Source: Melioribacteraceae bacterium (GTDB lineage: Bacteria > Bacteroidota > Ignavibacteria > Ignavibacteriales > Melioribacteraceae). Taken from it: a stretch of DNA of 64,000 nucleotides. Positions 39,339-50,127 of this stretch are shown here, piece by piece (the first letter of the stretch is position 1; each line of letters starts with the position of its first letter). Under the pieces are notes generated by a model. The model saw only the letters and a list, made by a program, of their open reading frames with translations, made no database searches and was not told the origin of the DNA. The position numbers and the translations under genes are program-made. Location: contig JAOADJ010000018.1 in assembly GCA_026417375.1 (NCBI GenBank), positions 1 to 64,000 on the forward strand, in the 5' to 3' direction.

Positions 39339-40755
39339 AAAATCTTCACCGATTGACTCGGTACTTTCATTTATAAAAACAAATAACATAAAATTTGTTG
39401 ATTTGAAATTCATGGATTTTCCGGGACAGTGGCAACATTTTACTGTACCGGTGAATCAATTTGATGTTGATTCATTTCAAACAGGATTTGGTTTTGACGG
39501 CTCATCAATTCGAGGTTGGAAAGCAATTAACGAGAGTGATATGTTAATTATTCCTGATCCAACAACAATGTTTGTTGATCCATTTATAAAAGCACCTACT
39601 ATTTCATTAATATGTGATGTATATGAACCTGTTACCAAAGAAAAATATGGACGTTGCCCAAGAAATATTGCTCAAAAAGCAGAAGCTTATTTAAAGTCAA
39701 CTGGAATTGCTGATACCGCTTATTTTGGTCCCGAAGCTGAATTTTTTGTTTTTGATGATGTACGTTTTGATAGCGGACCAAATTTTGCTTTTTATCAAAT
39801 TGATTCAAATGAAGGAAAGTGGAATAGTGGTCGCGAGGAAAATCCAAATCTTGGTTATAAACCACGTTATAAAGAAGGTTATTTCCCTGTTCCACCAACA
39901 GATCAATTAGTTGATTTAAGAAATGAAATGGTTCTTAATCTTGAAAGTTTAGGAATTGAAGTTGAAGCACAACATCATGAAGTTGCAAGTGGTGGTCAAT
40001 GTGAAATTGATATGAAATTTAAACCTTTGTTACGTGCAGCAGATCAATTATTAATGTTTAAATATGTTGTTAAAAATACTGCAATCAAAAATGGAAAAAC
40101 AGTTACCTATATGCCAAAACCAATTTTTGGTGATAATGGAAGCGGAATGCATGTGCATGTAAGTTTATGGTTAAAAGGTAAACCATTATTTGCTGGTGGT
40201 GGTTATGCAGGTTTAAGTGATACCGCTCTTTATTTTATTGGTGGATTATTAAAACATGCTCCTTCACTTTTGGCTATAACAAATCCAACTACAAATTCAT
40301 ACAAAAGATTAGTACCGGGTTTTGAAGCACCAGTAAATTTAGCTTATTCATCAAATAATAGAAGTGCATCAATAAGAATTCCATATGGAAGTTCGCCAAA
40401 AGCAAAAAGAATAGAATTTCGTTGTCCGGATCCTTCATCAAATCCATATTTAGCTTTTTCAGCTATTTTACTTGCTGGTCTGGATGGAATTCAAAACAGA
40501 ATTGATCCGGGTGAACCGCTTGATAAGGATATTTATGATATGTCACCTGAAGAATTAAAAGATGTACCATCAACACCTGAATCTTTAGGGCATGCATTAA
40601 AAGCTTTATCAGAAGATCATGAATTTTTATTAAAGGGAAATGTATTTACTGAAGATGTTATTAATACATGGATAAATTATAAAATGAGTAAAGAAGTAAA
40701 ACCAGCTGCATTGCGTCCTACTCCATTTGAGTTTGAACAATATTTTGATGTATAA
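39331..40755 (+). CDS. glnA: Type I glutamine synthetase
   Basis: [78 protein letters not shown] adenylylation-loop region. Confidence 0.97.
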   Translation: MAKKSSPIDSVLSFIKTNNIKFVDLKFMDFPGQWQHFTVPVNQFDVDSFQTGFGFDGSSIRGWKAINESDMLIIPDPTTMFVDPFIKAPTISLICDVYEPVTKEKYGRCPRNIAQKAEAYLKSTGIADTAYFGPEAEFFVFDDVRFDSGPNFAFYQIDSNEGKWNSGREENPNLGYKPRYKEGYFPVPPTDQLVDLRNEMVLNLESLGIEVEAQHHEVASGGQCEIDMKFKPLLRAADQLLMFKYVVKNTAIKNGKTVTYMPKPIFGDNGSGMHVHVSLWLKGKPLFAGGGYAGLSDTALYFIGGLLKHAPSLLAITNPTTNSYKRLVPGFEAPVNLAYSSNNRSASIRIPYGSSPKAKRIEFRCPDPSSNPYLAFSAILLAGLDGIQNRIDPGEPLDKDIYDMSPEELKDVPSTPESLGHALKALSEDHEFLLKGNVFTEDVINTWINYKMSKEVKPAALRPTPFEFEQYFDV

Positions 40756-40783
40756 AAATTTGCCATAGCTTCTCTTATGAAGT

Positions 40784-40824
40784 AAAAGCCGAACTAACGA
40801 TTTTATTCTGATGTTCGGCTTTTT
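40784..40824 (+). terminator. Intrinsic terminator downstream of glnA
   Basis: AAAAGCCGAAC ... GTTCGGCTTTTT. Confidence 0.8.
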
Positions 40825-42247
40825 ATTTTATTATAATTTCCTGAGTTCTATACTCACGAGGGAATTGACTTTTTAATCCATCTTTCGAGTTAATTGCAGT
40901 ACCAATAATATCATTCCTAAACTTTATTATTTTTTGTCCTGTTACTCCAAAATCTTTTTTAATTGTTCCCCCTTTTAAATAAACTTTCATTTGTTCAATA
41001 TCTAATTCAATTATGTTTTTTGTTATTCCATTTCTGAAAATTTGAGTTGCAAGTGAATGAATCTGAATATATCCTCTTTTTTCAATCGTACCAAATTTTG
41101 AACCTATTCTTAAAAAATTATCTAACATTGGTGATTCAAAATTTTTATCGATAAAATAAATATCGTTTGCTTTTATTAAATATTTATAATGGCTTAAAAC
41201 ATTTTGTTCTATTCCAAAATAATCCGAAAGTAGTTTTAATTTTTCTTTTAATCTGAGATTATTTGAATCAATTAGTTGTATTTCATTTTTTGATTTTCTT
41301 CTTATTTCACTTTGTTCTGTTTTATCTACTTTTTTCATTTTACAAATAAAAAATCCTTCTGAATTAATTTCCCATGGAATTATTCTTTTTGCTTTTTCAA
41401 TAGATTTATCAAGCTTTTCATTTTGACAATTTGTAAAAGCCGGAGAACTTTTTATTGGTAATTGTATTTCAATAATTTCTACAGGATATTTTTTTAAGAT
41501 TTTATTTAAAACTAATTCATTCTCTTCAACCGAAAGTGTACATGTTGAATAAACAATTTCACCGCCTGTTTTACACATTTTAATTGCTGAAACAAGTAAC
41601 CGCGTTTGTAGTTCTGTAAATGTATTTAACTTGTTTTCATTCCACCAATTACTTACTTCATTTTTCTTTTGAAGAATTCCTAAAGCACTACAAGGTGCAT
41701 CAATTAAAATTTTATCGAAATAATTATCATAAATTTGATTTAACAACTCTCCTTTACCTTGTAAAATTCCGAAGTTAATCAAGTTCATTTTATCAACATT
41801 AAAAACTAAACTTTTAATACGTTCCGGTGAAATTTCATTTGCAATTAAAGTTCCTTTGTTATTCATTAATTCAGCAAGATGTGTAGTTTTAGAGCCGGGA
41901 GCAGCACACAAATCCAAAGTTTTATCGCTTGAACCTGGATTTAAAACAATAGCGGGAATCATTGACGATAAACTTTGAATATAATATTTGCCTAAAATGA
42001 AATCTAATGTTTTACCAATTAAGTTACTTCCTTCAGTAACACGATATGCAAAAGGAATATTTTCTATTTGTTCTAAATTAATTCCATAATTTTTTAATGA
42101 TGAAATAGTTTCTTCGAAGTTGAAAAAGGGGGATAATCTTAAATATGAATCAGAATCTCTTTGAATGAAATTTAAGTAATTAGTTAAATATTCTTGTCCA
42201 AAGTTTTTTAAAATATATTCTGAAATGTTTTTACTAAGGTTAATCAA
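40823..42247 (-). CDS. NOL1/NOP2/Sun (RsmB/RsmF)-family RNA m5C methyltransferase
   Basis: LDLCAAPGSKTTHLAELM, LIDAPCSALG, VYSTCTLSVEENE. Confidence 0.92.
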   Translation of the reverse strand: MINLSKNISEYILKNFGQEYLTNYLNFIQRDSDSYLRLSPFFNFEETISSLKNYGINLEQIENIPFAYRVTEGSNLIGKTLDFILGKYYIQSLSSMIPAIVLNPGSSDKTLDLCAAPGSKTTHLAELMNNKGTLIANEISPERIKSLVFNVDKMNLINFGILQGKGELLNQIYDNYFDKILIDAPCSALGILQKKNEVSNWWNENKLNTFTELQTRLLVSAIKMCKTGGEIVYSTCTLSVEENELVLNKILKKYPVEIIEIQLPIKSSPAFTNCQNEKLDKSIEKAKRIIPWEINSEGFFICKMKKVDKTEQSEIRRKSKNEIQLIDSNNLRLKEKLKLLSDYFGIEQNVLSHYKYLIKANDIYFIDKNFESPMLDNFLRIGSKFGTIEKRGYIQIHSLATQIFRNGITKNIIELDIEQMKVYLKGGTIKKDFGVTGQKIIKFRNDIIGTAINSKDGLKSQFPREYRTQEIIIK

Positions 42248-42248
42248 T

Positions 42249-42677
42249 TTAGTGTCTGATAAGTTCTAATGAATTAAAAACTTGCGTAGAAATTCTAAAA
42301 AATCCTTTTGAATTGGGCCAACGACGTTTGAAATCAATTTCCATTTCTTTTAAGAAGGAATCAATATGTTTTTCATAATCGCGAACAACTTCATAAACAC
42401 GAATATCATTTGATGGCATTTTAACTTCGCTTGGACGATAGCGGTTTGAATACATTATATATTTTGCTTTGAATTGATCATCAGTTGAAAAAATTGTTTC
42501 TCCTGCTTCATCAATTATTTGATATGTATTAAATAATGGTGGTGGAAAAATTAAAAGTTTGGTTGGTAAAATTATAGTATTTGTATCTTCATCTTTCTTT
42601 AAAAAATCATTCGGAAATTTTTTCAATTCCACGCGAATTTTATTTATCCAGGTTGCTATAAAATCTTTTTCTGTCAT
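42249..42677 (-). CDS. Conserved hypothetical protein
   Basis: ORF track start at 42710 is probably too early; internal MTEKDFIATWINK start at 42677 avoids overlap with the neighbour. Confidence 0.55.
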   Translation of the reverse strand: MTEKDFIATWINKIRVELKKFPNDFLKKDEDTNTIILPTKLLIFPPPLFNTYQIIDEAGETIFSTDDQFKAKYIMYSNRYRPSEVKMPSNDIRVYEVVRDYEKHIDSFLKEMEIDFKRRWPNSKGFFRISTQVFNSLELIRH

Positions 42678-42678
42678 T

Positions 42679-43836
42679 TTATTTTTTAACAGATTTGAAA
42701 TTAATATCAATTTGTTCAGGTTTATCTATCCAATCGGCAACAAAAACATTTGTATCGCGTGTTGGTTTTCTTTCAGAGTTTCTGTTTGAACACCAAACTA
42801 ATTTTTTCCCATCAAATGAAAACATTGGGAATGCATCAAAAATACCAGAATTTGTTATTTGCTCTAAACCAGTTCCATCAGTATTTATCATAAAAATATC
42901 AAATCTTCTTCCGCCTTGATTCATAGAATGATGATTTGAGCAGAATAAAACTTTCTTACCGCTTGGATGAAAAAATGGTGCCCAATTTGCTCCTTCAAGA
43001 TTTGTAATTTGTTTAACATTTTTACCATCAACATCAGAAATAAAAATGTTAAGCTCTTTTGGTTCAACATAGCCATCTTTTAATAGTTGTTTATATTTTT
43101 CAGCATTTTCACCTTTAGGACGACTTGCGCGCCAGACAATTTTCTTAGAATCTCTTGAAAAAAAAGCACCACCATCATAGCCAAGCTCATTTGTTAACTG
43201 AAGTAATTTTCCTGTTTTAATTTCATAACGCCATAGTTCCAAATCGCCACTTCTTGTTGATGTAAAAACAATATACTTTCCATCCGGAGAAACGGTTGCT
43301 TCAGCATCATAACCTTTTCCACCAATTAATAATTTTGTATTTGAACCATCTTTCTCAGTTATGAAAATATCGTATGAATCAAACAGTGGCCAAACATATC
43401 TTCCACTGGAAAACATTTGAGATTCGGGGCACGATTCACCAGCTTCGTGAGTTGATGCAAATATTATTTTACCATCTTTTGTAAAATAACTACAAGTTGT
43501 TCTTCCTTTACCGGTTGAAACAAGTTGATACTTCTTACCATTTTTTAATTTTGAACCATCAGCATTCATAATAAAAATTTGGTCGCACCCATGATTGTGT
43601 AATTCTTTCCAATCACTTTGAAAGATTAATTGTTTATCATCAAAACTCCAGTAAGCTTCGGCATTGTTTCCACCAAAAGTTAGTTGGCGTATATTTCTTA
43701 AATGTTTTTCTCCTTCAAATCGTAATGTATCACTTGTTGGGTCATATTTGGATTTATATGTTTTACCTGTGAACGCAATAAAAGTTGAAGTAAGTATTAA
43801 AATAATAACAAAATTAAGAGTATGTTTTTTGTTCAT
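42679..43836 (-). CDS. TolB-like / PD40 beta-propeller exported protein
   Basis: Repeated SPDGKYIVFTSTRSGDLELW, HPSGKKVLFCSNHH, SFDGKKLVWCSNRN; signal peptide. Confidence 0.88.
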   Translation of the reverse strand: MNKKHTLNFVIILILTSTFIAFTGKTYKSKYDPTSDTLRFEGEKHLRNIRQLTFGGNNAEAYWSFDDKQLIFQSDWKELHNHGCDQIFIMNADGSKLKNGKKYQLVSTGKGRTTCSYFTKDGKIIFASTHEAGESCPESQMFSSGRYVWPLFDSYDIFITEKDGSNTKLLIGGKGYDAEATVSPDGKYIVFTSTRSGDLELWRYEIKTGKLLQLTNELGYDGGAFFSRDSKKIVWRASRPKGENAEKYKQLLKDGYVEPKELNIFISDVDGKNVKQITNLEGANWAPFFHPSGKKVLFCSNHHSMNQGGRRFDIFMINTDGTGLEQITNSGIFDAFPMFSFDGKKLVWCSNRNSERKPTRDTNVFVADWIDKPEQIDINFKSVKK

Positions 43837-43852
43837 TTCTATTCTTTCTGTA

Positions 43853-44635
43853 TTAAAGTTTAATTTCTTTTTTTTCTTTTTTTAATAAAATCCATAGTCC
43901 AATGAATACAAATGGAATACTTAACAATTGCCCCATATTTAATGGCAAATTATTTTCAAATAATGATTGATTTTCTTTCAAAAATTCCACAAAAAATCTA
44001 AAACCAAAAACCAAAATCAAAAACCAACCAAATAAAAAACCCTCTTTTAAGGTAGTAAGTTTCTTATTATAAATAATAAATAAAATTAAAAAAGTAGTTA
44101 AGTAAGCTAATGCTTCATAAATTTGAGTTGGGTGACGTGGAATATTATCAACAGAAACAAAAACAAAAGCCCAAGGCAAATCTGTTTCTTTACCAAATAT
44201 TTCTGAATTAAAAAGATTTCCCATTCTTATAAAAAAACCACCTAATGCTACTGTTATAACAATTCTATCCAACAACCACAAATAACTGTAATATTTCTTT
44301 TTCTTAATAAATAAATAAAGAGAGAGTAAAATACCAATTGCAGCACCATGGCTTGCTAATCCACCTTTCCAAACCATAAGAATTTCCAGTGGATTATTGA
44401 GATAATATTGGGGTGAATAAAATAAACAGTGACCAAGTCTGGCACCAATTACTGTTCCTAAAACCATATACCAAACCAAGTCATTTAAATCATCTTCAGA
44501 ACGCTTTTCCCTTTGAAAGACATACATCATAATTTGATAACCAATAATAAAAGATAAGGCAAATAATAATCCGTACCATCTTATTGTAATTGGTCCAATT
44601 GAAACAATATCAGGATTGACATCCCAAATTATCAA
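43853..44635 (-). CDS. lgt: Prolipoprotein diacylglyceryl transferase
   Basis: IRWYGLLFALSFIIGY, GARLGHCLFY, GGLASHGAAIG, RMGNLFNSEIFG, RHPTQIYEA. Confidence 0.95.
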   Translation of the reverse strand: MIIWDVNPDIVSIGPITIRWYGLLFALSFIIGYQIMMYVFQREKRSEDDLNDLVWYMVLGTVIGARLGHCLFYSPQYYLNNPLEILMVWKGGLASHGAAIGILLSLYLFIKKKKYYSYLWLLDRIVITVALGGFFIRMGNLFNSEIFGKETDLPWAFVFVSVDNIPRHPTQIYEALAYLTTFLILFIIYNKKLTTLKEGFLFGWFLILVFGFRFFVEFLKENQSLFENNLPLNMGQLLSIPFVFIGLWILLKKEKKEIKL

Positions 44636-44755
44636 AATTACCTCAGTTTTTTAGTTTATTAAGTTTCAACTTGAACAAATTTAAACAAACTAAGAATAAT
44701 AAACTAATGGTTAATAAGTCCTTATTTAACTTTATTTACTTAAAAAAGTGTATTT

Positions 44756-45961
44756 TTGATATATATTTTTAGGTTTATTTTGACAGAAAGCATTCAAAAT
44801 CTTATAGATTACATTTTCAATGTTGAAAATCCGATTGTATCCTCTATTCTTTTTGTAACCACCATTTTTGTATTCATAATTATTTTTTTCAAATATTTTG
44901 TTTTTCCTTTTATATCAAGATTTCAGAAAGAAAAAGAGCAACTCGAATTAAAAAATGCAAAGTTGATGGCACTATTTGCCGAGCTTGATCCCGATCCATT
45001 AATAAGAATTGACATCAATGGAAATGTAATTATTTCAAATCTGGCTGCAAAAAAAATTTTAAGTAATGAAAAAATAATTGGTAAAAATATAAAAGACATT
45101 TTTCCAAAGTTAGATTTCAAATTTGATTTAACTGGAAACAACAGCTCTCAAAAAAAAGTACACAAAATTGGGAATAAATATTTCCTGATTCTTTTAAGAA
45201 GTGATAGTGAACTCAAAATTTCACATCTTTATTTCAGAGATATAACTGAACAGGTTCATAATGAAAAAAAAATCGACACTTATCAAAAACAATTGAAGAA
45301 ATTTTCTGAAGATTTACAAAATAAAATTGAAGAAGAACGTAACCAAATTTCAAAAACTTTGCACGATGGTGTTGGTCAAAGCTTATCTTTATTAAGAATT
45401 AAGTTAAATAATTACCATGATAAATTTTGCAATTCAAACTCAAACGACGATTTAATTGAAATAATAAATTCACTTGAAGAAACAATAGCTGAACTTAAAC
45501 GAATTTCTTACAGTCTAAAGCCACGAAACCTGGAAGCAATGGGCTTGAAAATGGCTATTTCTCAACTTATAGATGAAATTACAATTCAAACAGGCATTAA
45601 AGGAGATTTGAACTTTAGTGATGACAATACACGTTTTGATGAAAGGATTGAAATAAATTTATTTAGAATAGTTCAAGAATCACTTAACAATATTGTTAAA
45701 TATTCTAAAGCAACAAATTTCGCTATTCAACTTATAAGTGGGAAAAACTTTATCAGATTGATTATATCTGATAATGGTATTGGTTTCAATCCTGAAAAAG
45801 TTTTAAAACGCTCCGGATTAAACGGTGGAATGGGGTTATTAAATATTAAGGAAAGAGTAGATAGTATTGGCGGAACTCTTAAAATTGATTCTCAAGACAA
45901 AAATGGAACTGTAATAATTATTGAATTACCAAATAAAATTTTACAATATGAAACTAATTGA
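44756..45961 (+). CDS. Membrane PAS sensor histidine kinase of the HisKA_3 (NarX/DegS) type
   Basis: TM; PAS; EEERNQISKTLHDGVGQSLSLLRIKL, SLNNIVKYSKA, DNGIGF, GGMGLLNIKERV. Confidence 0.92.
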   Translation: MIYIFRFILTESIQNLIDYIFNVENPIVSSILFVTTIFVFIIIFFKYFVFPFISRFQKEKEQLELKNAKLMALFAELDPDPLIRIDINGNVIISNLAAKKILSNEKIIGKNIKDIFPKLDFKFDLTGNNSSQKKVHKIGNKYFLILLRSDSELKISHLYFRDITEQVHNEKKIDTYQKQLKKFSEDLQNKIEEERNQISKTLHDGVGQSLSLLRIKLNNYHDKFCNSNSNDDLIEIINSLEETIAELKRISYSLKPRNLEAMGLKMAISQLIDEITIQTGIKGDLNFSDDNTRFDERIEINLFRIVQESLNNIVKYSKATNFAIQLISGKNFIRLIISDNGIGFNPEKVLKRSGLNGGMGLLNIKERVDSIGGTLKIDSQDKNGTVIIIELPNKILQYETN

Positions 45962-46631
45962 ACCTATTAGAATATTAATTGCAGATGATCATCAACTTTT
46001 CAGAAGTGGAATAACCTCTTTATTAGATGATGTTTCTGATATATTAATTGTTGGCGAAGCCGAAAATGGAGAACAAACAATTGAAAAATATTTCGAATTA
46101 AAACCCGATATAATTTTATTAGATATTTCAATGCCAAAGTTAGATGGTCTGGAAGTTATAAAAAGAATTAAAGTAAAGGATAGAAATGTTAAAGTAATTT
46201 TTTTAACAATGCATGATTCTGAAGAGTATATCTTTTTTGCTGATAAATTAGGTGCAAAAGGGCTTTTAAGTAAAAACACTTTAAAGGGTGAATTAATTTT
46301 TGCAATTAAAACAGTTTATCAAAACGAAATTTATTTTGGCAAACAATACGATAAAGAGAAACTGAAAGAATTAAGAAAAAAATTTAAAGGTTCTTCTTCT
46401 ACAATTTTAGATGACACAATTGCCTTAACTGAAAGAGAAAAAGAAATTTTAATTTATATTGCAGATGGATTATTGAGCAAAGAAATTGGTGATAAACTTG
46501 GAATTACTAAAAGAACCGTTGATTATCACCGAAGCAGAATAATGCAAAGATTAGGTATTAAAACATTACCCGAATTTATTTCATATGCAGTCAAGTTCTC
46601 GATGGCAAACAAACACGAAGAGATTGAGTAA
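45948..46631 (+). CDS. NarL/LuxR-family response regulator
   Basis: IRILIADDHQLFRSGI REC; ALTEREKEILIYIADGLLSKEIGDKLGITKRTVDYHRSRIMQRLGI; preferred ATG at 45948 rather than ORF-track 45921. Confidence 0.93.
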   Translation: MKLIEPIRILIADDHQLFRSGITSLLDDVSDILIVGEAENGEQTIEKYFELKPDIILLDISMPKLDGLEVIKRIKVKDRNVKVIFLTMHDSEEYIFFADKLGAKGLLSKNTLKGELIFAIKTVYQNEIYFGKQYDKEKLKELRKKFKGSSSTILDDTIALTEREKEILIYIADGLLSKEIGDKLGITKRTVDYHRSRIMQRLGIKTLPEFISYAVKFSMANKHEEIE

Positions 46632-47212
46632 TGGATAGTTATTTATTCAGATTAATAATGTATATAGCTATTGTTGCGTGGTTGATTCCACCAATAAGAC
46701 AATTCAAGCAAAGTTTATATAAATATTTTTTGGTTTTAGCTTTAACTGATCCGATTGGAATTATATTAGGTAAATTATTGCAGTTTCCGCCCTACTTGTT
46801 TTACAACTTTTCAAGCATTGTTTTACTATTCTCTGTATTTGAATACAAAAATATTAATAAGAAAATAATTATTTCATCAATTATTCTTTTAATCATAAGT
46901 TATCTGGCATCAAAGTCGCCGAATAAATACACTTTTTATTTTATAATATTTATCAATTTTTTAATTCTATTAATTTTTCTTAAAAGGACATTGTTATTTG
47001 TAATTGATAACAGTTTGATAAATATTTTTCACATGATTTTACTTCTTTATCAAACAACAAGTATTTTGAAAATGCTTTCTGTTGTAGAAAATTTTTCGAG
47101 CGGAGTTTATTATTACGCTATTACAAATATTTTCCAGATTTTAATTGCGATTTTCTTTTCAATATTCACTGAAAATGATAAACGGCTTTATTTCAACATT
47201 AAAAGTTTTTAG
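46631..47212 (+). CDS. Hypothetical polytopic membrane protein
   Basis: Start overlaps the stop of the response regulator; ~6 hydrophobic segments. Confidence 0.6.
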   Translation: MDSYLFRLIMYIAIVAWLIPPIRQFKQSLYKYFLVLALTDPIGIILGKLLQFPPYLFYNFSSIVLLFSVFEYKNINKKIIISSIILLIISYLASKSPNKYTFYFIIFINFLILLIFLKRTLLFVIDNSLINIFHMILLLYQTTSILKMLSVVENFSSGVYYYAITNIFQILIAIFFSIFTENDKRLYFNIKSF

Positions 47213-47214
47213 AG

Positions 47215-47874
47215 TTAATCTTTCCAGATAAAATCAAATAAAAGATATGATGCAGTTAACATAATTACATCATAACTTATAAGAACAGCAATTTCAACAA
47301 ATGATTTTTCGATTGAATTTCCATCCATTGAAAATTTAGTTAGCTCTAAAAGTGTTAAAATTAATGGTAACAAAATTGGAAATGAAAGCACCGGATATAA
47401 AGTACCTTTGGAACTTGCTTTTGAAATTATAGCAGCAATTATTGTTGATGAAATTGCAATGCCTATATTTCCAAAGAGAAAGGCAATTAAAAACAATTCT
47501 ATATTTTTAATTATGAATGAATCAAAAAGAATTGAAAATAAAATTGTAATTGCAATGTTCATTAAAAAAACAAGTACAATATTAAATAATAATTTTCCCG
47601 AAAAAATTGTTGAGGGAGAAGCAATTAATTGAAGTGTTAATGTAGTTCCTCTTTCTTCTTCTGAAACAAAAGCGCGCGATAAACCAGACATTGCTGAAAA
47701 AAATATTACAACCCAAAGTAATCCGCCAGTCAAATATTCAGTTATTTTTTCACTTCCAATTGAAAATAAAATCACACTGATTGTTACTAATATAAACATC
47801 GATAAAGCATTGATTGCGTAACGTGTTCTAAGTTCGGATTGCCAATCTTTTTTATAAAGTGAGTATGCTTTCAT
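47215..47874 (-). CDS. ccmB: Heme exporter protein CcmB-like ABC permease
   Basis: KKDWQSELRTRYAINALSMFI, WVVIFFSAMSGLSRAFVSEEERGTTLTLQLIASP. Confidence 0.88.
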   Translation of the reverse strand: MKAYSLYKKDWQSELRTRYAINALSMFILVTISVILFSIGSEKITEYLTGGLLWVVIFFSAMSGLSRAFVSEEERGTTLTLQLIASPSTIFSGKLLFNIVLVFLMNIAITILFSILFDSFIIKNIELFLIAFLFGNIGIAISSTIIAAIISKASSKGTLYPVLSFPILLPLILTLLELTKFSMDGNSIEKSFVEIAVLISYDVIMLTASYLLFDFIWKD

Positions 47875-48506
47875 TTTGTTTTATACTTTTCAAGTTCAAG
47901 AATATTTTCACAATAAGATAAATCTGTATCTTCATTTGAAGCTATAATAATTAATTTGTCTTTCTTCATTCTCAAAATAATTTCATATACCTTTTCTTTG
48001 CCTTTGTTATCAAGATTTGAAGTTGGTTCATCAAAAATTAAAACTTCAGGATTATGAAGTAGTGCAAAAACAAATTTTAATCTCTGTTTCATTCCGGATG
48101 AATATCCTTTAATCTGATCATTTTTTCTTTCATATAAATTAAATTCTTGCAAAAGATAATTTGAGAATTCATTGTCAAATATTTTTCCTCTTATCTTAGA
48201 AAAATGTTTGAGATTTTCTTCGGCGGTAAATTCATCGTAAAGGAACAGATATGGTGAAACAAATCCTATGTGATTATGCAGTTTTTCTTCTTCTATTATT
48301 AATTCATCTTTTTTATGAATAACTTTTCCTTTTGTAGGTGAAATTAAACAGGAAAGAATTTTAACAAATGTAGATTTACCGGAACCATTTGGTCCTGAAA
48401 TTCCATAAACATGTGATGAAGAGAAAGAAAAATTTATTTCATTAAAAATTAATCTTCTTCCAAAAAACTTTACCAGATTTTCTACTTCAATTGAATAATT
48501 AGTCAT
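47871..48506 (-). CDS. ccmA: CcmA-like ABC transporter ATPase
   Basis: GPNGSGKSTFVKIL, YSSGMKQRLKFVFALL, VLIFDEPTSNLD; adjacent to ccmB. Confidence 0.85.
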   Translation of the reverse strand: MTNYSIEVENLVKFFGRRLIFNEINFSFSSSHVYGISGPNGSGKSTFVKILSCLISPTKGKVIHKKDELIIEEEKLHNHIGFVSPYLFLYDEFTAEENLKHFSKIRGKIFDNEFSNYLLQEFNLYERKNDQIKGYSSGMKQRLKFVFALLHNPEVLIFDEPTSNLDNKGKEKVYEIILRMKKDKLIIIASNEDTDLSYCENILELEKYKTK

Positions 48507-50127
48507 TATAAATTACAATTTTTCCTTTTTGAATATCATTTCCACATTTTACAATATAAAAATAAACACCGGTTGATAATTTTTGATTATTATTATCTAA
48601 ACCATTCCAAGCAACTGAAATTTTTTCGCTGGCAACAATACGTTTTTGAGCTGAATAAACCAAGTTCATAGATGAAGAATAAATTTGTATTTCGGCATCC
48701 TCTTCAGAATTTAATGATGCGGGTAAAAATAAAGTTGAATGTTTTTTATAACTAAAAGGTTGCGGATATGCATAATCAATTACTTCAACTGAAATTTTTC
48801 CTTCATTTAAAACAATATCATTAATGATATTTGATTCTGCGAGAAGCGAATTATTTGTGCTTTCAATATTTGAATAATAACCGAAACCAAGTTTTCTATA
48901 ATTTGTATTTGCCTTTGTAGATAATGAAAAATTGAATGGCAAATATTTACTTGTAGTTGACACAGAACTTTCTATATCAACATTTGAAATAATGGATGTA
49001 ATAATATTAGGACCATCAATTATTTCAACAAAGTTATTCGATATTGGTTCAGATTGAATTTTAATAGTAACTTTTTCTGTGTTAAATATTTGAGAAAATG
49101 AAGAACTTATTTTAGGATAATTGGAAGCCTCTTTAAAATATTTTCCTGTTATTGCTTTTGTATTTGTAAAATAAGTCCAAATACCAAAAGTGTTAAGTTC
49201 CATTTTTAATGAAGAGTTTCTTTTTAACAACACATCATTAAAACTTTCAATTGCTCGTTTCTGTGGCATAGATTGCCAAATTTCTTTAATAACATCAAAA
49301 CCAAATCTTTCTTTCAAAAAAATATTCCAGATAGCAAGATTATATCCGTTTTGTAAATTCATCGCTTTAGTTGGATTTTTAAAGTAAGAACCCAAATAAT
49401 CCCAATAATCATTAACTTCATCAAAAACAAATTCTTCCATTGATGTTGAAGTTATTTCGTAATAAAACAAATCAGATTCTCTCCAAATATAATTACCTAT
49501 TTGAATAGCATGATGAAGTTCGTGAGCAACTGTTGCTTTGGCAGCTAAAATCCCTTTTGTAGCGTAATCATTACCTGAATAATCGTTATCAATTACAGTA
49601 TAACAACTGTATGTTTCACCAATTAATTTTGTTTCAAGCTCGGTATAACCATAAAGTCCAGAAACCAAATTTTGTATGTAAATATCATACAAATCATCTC
49701 CGCCAGCACCATTATCTTTTTGTGGTGGAGGATATTTTAAAATATTTATTTCAAAGTTATATGCAGAATCAGCAGCTCTTGCTAATTCATTTAAATCATA
49801 ACCTGGTTTATTATTACCGGATTTATTAAAATGAATTCTAAATTTTCTTGAAGGTGTTATAAAACTTGTATCTGTGTTTGGTCTTTGAATTAAGGTTTTT
49901 AAAACCTGTTTCTGTTTATCTGAGAAATTATCATAATTTTTTCTTACATAATTAACAGTTCCAAAAGCACATTTATGTTTTTCTCTTTCATCACTTAAAA
50001 ATTTTTTAGCCGAAAGGTTTATTCCTTTGATGATTAAATATTCATTATAAAGAGAATCTATATTTTGCACCTGCGCAAAATTTTTAAGAGTTAAAAACAG
50101 AAACAGAGTGAATAAAATTTTTTTCAT
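48499..50127 (-). CDS. Secreted putative metalloprotease (MXAN_6640-like) with T9SS sorting domain
   Basis: KATVAHELHHAIQIG, TSTSMEEFVFDEVNDYWDYL; C-terminus LSTGVYFYIVKCGNDIQKGKIVIY. Confidence 0.8.
   Translation of the reverse strand: MKKILFTLFLFLTLKNFAQVQNIDSLYNEYLIIKGINLSAKKFLSDEREKHKCAFGTVNYVRKNYDNFSDKQKQVLKTLIQRPNTDTSFITPSRKFRIHFNKSGNNKPGYDLNELARAADSAYNFEINILKYPPPQKDNGAGGDDLYDIYIQNLVSGLYGYTELETKLIGETYSCYTVIDNDYSGNDYATKGILAAKATVAHELHHAIQIGNYIWRESDLFYYEITSTSMEEFVFDEVNDYWDYLGSYFKNPTKAMNLQNGYNLAIWNIFLKERFGFDVIKEIWQSMPQKRAIESFNDVLLKRNSSLKMELNTFGIWTYFTNTKAITGKYFKEASNYPKISSSFSQIFNTEKVTIKIQSEPISNNFVEIIDGPNIITSIISNVDIESSVSTTSKYLPFNFSLSTKANTNYRKLGFGYYSNIESTNNSLLAESNIINDIVLNEGKISVEVIDYAYPQPFSYKKHSTLFLPASLNSEEDAEIQIYSSSMNLVYSAQKRIVASEKISVAWNGLDNNNQKLSTGVYFYIVKCGNDIQKGKIVIYND

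Noticed and set aside
43853-43885. Purine/pyrimidine-rich tract at the end of lgt as a terminator or slippage site
   Set aside because: Explained by a Lys/Glu-rich C-terminus (KKEKKEIKL) in an AT-rich genome; no stem-loop.
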